The notes under the pieces were generated by a model. That model made no database searches. It worked only from the letters and a program-made list of their open reading frames with translations, and was not told the DNA's origin. A DNA stretch of 64,000 nt from positions 97,341 through 161,340 of the forward strand of contig CATKYJ010000004.1 in NCBI GenBank assembly GCA_949840885.1, in the 5' to 3' direction. This stretch comes from an uncultured Acetatifactor sp. (GTDB lineage Bacteria; Bacillota; Clostridia; Lachnospirales; Lachnospiraceae). Position numbers and translations under genes: made by a program. This document shows, one piece after another, positions 62,214 through 64,000 of this stretch; position 1 is the first letter of the stretch, and every line of letters starts with the position of its first letter.

Positions 62214-63851
62214 TTACGGCTCCGGGTTTCTGCAAATACCTATAAAGGCAAGCGGCAGCATCAGATAAAAAGGCCATGCATAACGGAATGACGAAATTGG
62301 CGAAAGTATCATAATGCCATATTGTGCAATTAACGGCAAAAAGAGCGGTAAAACCTTTGTAAAAAATCCCCGCCTTTTCCACGCCAGCGCCAGCGCATAG
62401 AGCAAAAACCAGAGCGTAAACCCGGGTACAAAAAACAATCTTAACACAGGCGTCTGCCGCCAAAAATCAGATCCGCAGACGCTTTCATAATATTTCTTCA
62501 AAAGTTGTGAGTCCCATATGCTTTTGCGCTCCAAAGGTTCTGCAAACGTCTCCGGAGGATAATTCTCGTACATAACAAATGAGAATCTACAATAACCAGG
62601 ATACCAAAAGCCCAAAGTGTTGGACAAGAAAGCCACTACATATTCTTTTGAAAACTGTTCTCCGGTCTGCAGATAGAATTTCCAAAAAGCAATGGGATCC
62701 TCGTTATAATGAGCCGAATAAAAGCAGCTTTTGGCGGGATCCGCGTTAAAAGGGTCATATGCGCGGTCCAGCGGCCATCCCATCCATTTGGGACTATCAA
62801 TGATATAGGACTTCATCAGTTCCATCTGTTCGCTTGTCAGTTCATTCGCTCTCCTGGCAGTGACGCGCTGCATCTGCTGTATGGGTACGCACAGCGCCTC
62901 CCGCACCTCGCCCTGCGCTATGCCAAGCGCGTCAAAAACAGGCCCCGTATATATTTTGTACAGAAAGACAGGCAGCAAAATTACCATTATGAGGGCAATA
63001 TGCGCCTTTGCTTTCTTTATTTGGGGAATTCTCAGCAGAAGCAAAGCGATAAAGCAAAATATATAGATGTGGATGCCGTTATTCCTGAAAGCGCACATGA
63101 AAAAACTGATAAGCGGAAAAATAAATAAATTCTGCTTTCGGAGGGAGTATTCTGACGGATTTGTAGCAATTTCCACAAAATGACAGGCATACAGTACAAT
63201 GAACGCGGCATGCAGGGTGTCCTTTATCATGGATACGGACAGGCAGGCATTCATAAACCACACTGCCGAGAGTACCGCAGTAAGCATGACAATCAGAATC
63301 GGTACTTTCTTTTTCTTCAGCAAAAGGGCCAGGCGGGCAAGGGCATAGCTCAATATCACCATCTGCACAAGGGACAGCAGACCGATCCCGGACTCATAAC
63401 CGGAAAAAAGGCCATCCCCTAATTTCATAAAAAGCCCTATGAGCCATGTGTGCAGGATGGGATGATGATTGTCCGTAATCCCTCCAAGAGCGCTGCCAAC
63501 CTGCGATATCATATCGTAAGACAAAACGCCCGGGTATAAGACAAGCCAGGCAGGTACCCATGACAAAAAGATAAAAGCCCATACAAGCAAAAAGAGCCTG
63601 CGATCCCCGATTTTTTCAAAGCACCTGTCAATCCCCCGGGATATGCGCCCATTTCCCATACATAAGCGCAGCCGTGGCACAACGGAAAAAATACAGAAAT
63701 TCACTGCTGAACATAGCAGGAAGCACACCACAAAAGGCACGTGCTGCGACCGATCAAACTTTATTTCCTGCGCCGCAATCATAGGGCCTGCCACCGTATA
63801 TGCAACACTATATAAAAGCGCAAGAAAAACGGCAAAGAACATACTCGTCAT
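62214..63851 (-). CDS. DUF6020-type polytopic membrane protein (545 aa)
   Basis: A 545-residue protein with about twelve spans. The region VLSYDMISQVGSALGG then NHHPILHTWLIG aligns with the paralogue at 2953-4833, and an external domain with REALCVPIQQMQRVTAR and NTLGFWYPGYCRFS matches MMSVPLQCMARVACYR and NTMGYWYPLNQG there. The two proteins therefore share both membrane and external parts. Probably a GT-C-like enzyme using a lipid-linked sugar, though this is not established. GGAGG lies seven bases before the ATG at 63851. Confidence 0.78.
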   Translation of the reverse strand: MTSMFFAVFLALLYSVAYTVAGPMIAAQEIKFDRSQHVPFVVCFLLCSAVNFCIFSVVPRLRLCMGNGRISRGIDRCFEKIGDRRLFLLVWAFIFLSWVPAWLVLYPGVLSYDMISQVGSALGGITDNHHPILHTWLIGLFMKLGDGLFSGYESGIGLLSLVQMVILSYALARLALLLKKKKVPILIVMLTAVLSAVWFMNACLSVSMIKDTLHAAFIVLYACHFVEIATNPSEYSLRKQNLFIFPLISFFMCAFRNNGIHIYIFCFIALLLLRIPQIKKAKAHIALIMVILLPVFLYKIYTGPVFDALGIAQGEVREALCVPIQQMQRVTARRANELTSEQMELMKSYIIDSPKWMGWPLDRAYDPFNADPAKSCFYSAHYNEDPIAFWKFYLQTGEQFSKEYVVAFLSNTLGFWYPGYCRFSFVMYENYPPETFAEPLERKSIWDSQLLKKYYESVCGSDFWRQTPVLRLFFVPGFTLWFLLYALALAWKRRGFFTKVLPLFLPLIAQYGIMILSPISSFRYAWPFYLMLPLAFIGICRNPEP

Positions 63852-63874
63852 CTTCGTTCCTCCAACTTCCGCCA

Positions 63875-63893
63875 GGTAGTGTCAAAAACTACC
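63875..63893. other. Short hairpin upstream of the DUF6020 gene
   Basis: GGTAGT and ACTACC arms around seven bases (GTCAAAA), followed on the plus strand by CTGTTTTTT. On the plus strand it looks like a terminator for a gene that would come from the left, but none exists there. On the minus strand it lies in the leader of the DUF6020 gene. The rest of 63894-64000 is AT-rich with no gene. Confidence 0.4.
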
Positions 63894-64000
63894 CTGTTTT
63901 TTGTATCTAAAACTAATAGAAACCTTGATTTTAAGGGAAATCTGCAATAAAAAGAGCATTGACCTCCCTTTTTGTAGTATAATGTCAGCGACCAAACTCA

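Noticed and set aside
63959..63983. TTGACC and TATAAT on the plus strand at the right edge, resembling a promoter
   Set aside because: The spacer is only 13 bp, too short for a sigma-A promoter, and no plus-strand gene follows before the window ends.

Overview
The window looks like chromosomal DNA from a Gram-positive member of the Clostridia, most likely a Lachnospiraceae. The evidence is the moderate GC content, strong GGAGG-type ribosome sites, families typical of that group (DUF6020, DUF6077, DUF5711 and DUF4910 types, GH25 muramidases with a membrane anchor, AAA-ATPase/nuclease proteins) and no outer-membrane genes. It is a very large surface-polysaccharide locus. Nearly everything is on the minus strand; only two genes, both SGNH-type membrane proteins at 27.3 and 47.9 kb, are on the plus strand, each at a boundary between minus-strand transcription units. 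No tRNA, rRNA, CRISPR array, insertion sequence or phage gene was seen.

Layout from right to left, which is the direction of transcription. (1) 63.9-53.4 kb: a DUF6020 membrane protein, a small methyltransferase, a GT-C transferase, a UbiA-type prenyl-phosphate pentosyltransferase, galM, a LysM protein, a DUF5711 propeller protein, CvpA and UDP-galactopyranose mutase. (2) 53.3-49.4 kb: a PseC-like aminotransferase, two GT2 enzymes and a PseH-like GNAT acetyltransferase behind a candidate promoter. (3) 47.7-35.7 kb: a strong promoter, a GT-C-like membrane protein, a DUF4910 aminopeptidase-like protein, an AAC(3)-like acetyltransferase, a sialyltransferase-like enzyme, a GT2, a PglK/MsbA-type flippase, then pseF, a pseI-formyltransferase fusion, pseG and an SGNH hydrolase. 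(4) 35.6-28.6 kb: a duplicated promoter/operator-like block, a GtrII-like plus GtrB-like pair, a WecE-type aminotransferase and three membrane proteins. (5) 27.2-8.2 kb: a giant GH25 muramidase, rfbB, rfbA, a second GH25, rfbC, an ABC exporter (Wzm/Wzt with carbohydrate-binding tail), a methyltransferase-kinase fusion, two large GT2 proteins, and an MBOAT/SGNH acylation pair. (6) 8.2-1 kb: a hybrid sensor kinase with its own promoter, a DUF6020 protein and a phosphoglucomutase. A truncated AAA-ATPase/nuclease gene lies at the left edge.

Inferred working: phosphoglucomutase feeds glucose-1-phosphate to RfbA and RfbB, whose keto-sugar product goes to RfbC and to the WecE-type transaminase. PseC, PseG, PseI and PseF would make a CMP-nonulosonate, possibly N-formylated by the fusion domain; PseB and RfbD are not in the window. 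Assembly would be cytoplasmic, followed by two ABC-type export routes. Wzt with its binding tail sits beside a methyltransferase-kinase that resembles the WbdD chain-capping arrangement of ABC-dependent O antigens. GtrB/GtrII, the GT-C proteins, MBOAT and SGNH proteins would decorate the glycan outside the membrane, and the GH25 enzymes would open the wall.

The most unusual non-genic signal is a family of four ~70 bp palindromic repeats (2922, 12983, 20304, 31369). Their hairpin arms show compensatory changes. One copy lies in frame inside a membrane-protein gene and another supplies the C terminus and stop codon of a second gene.
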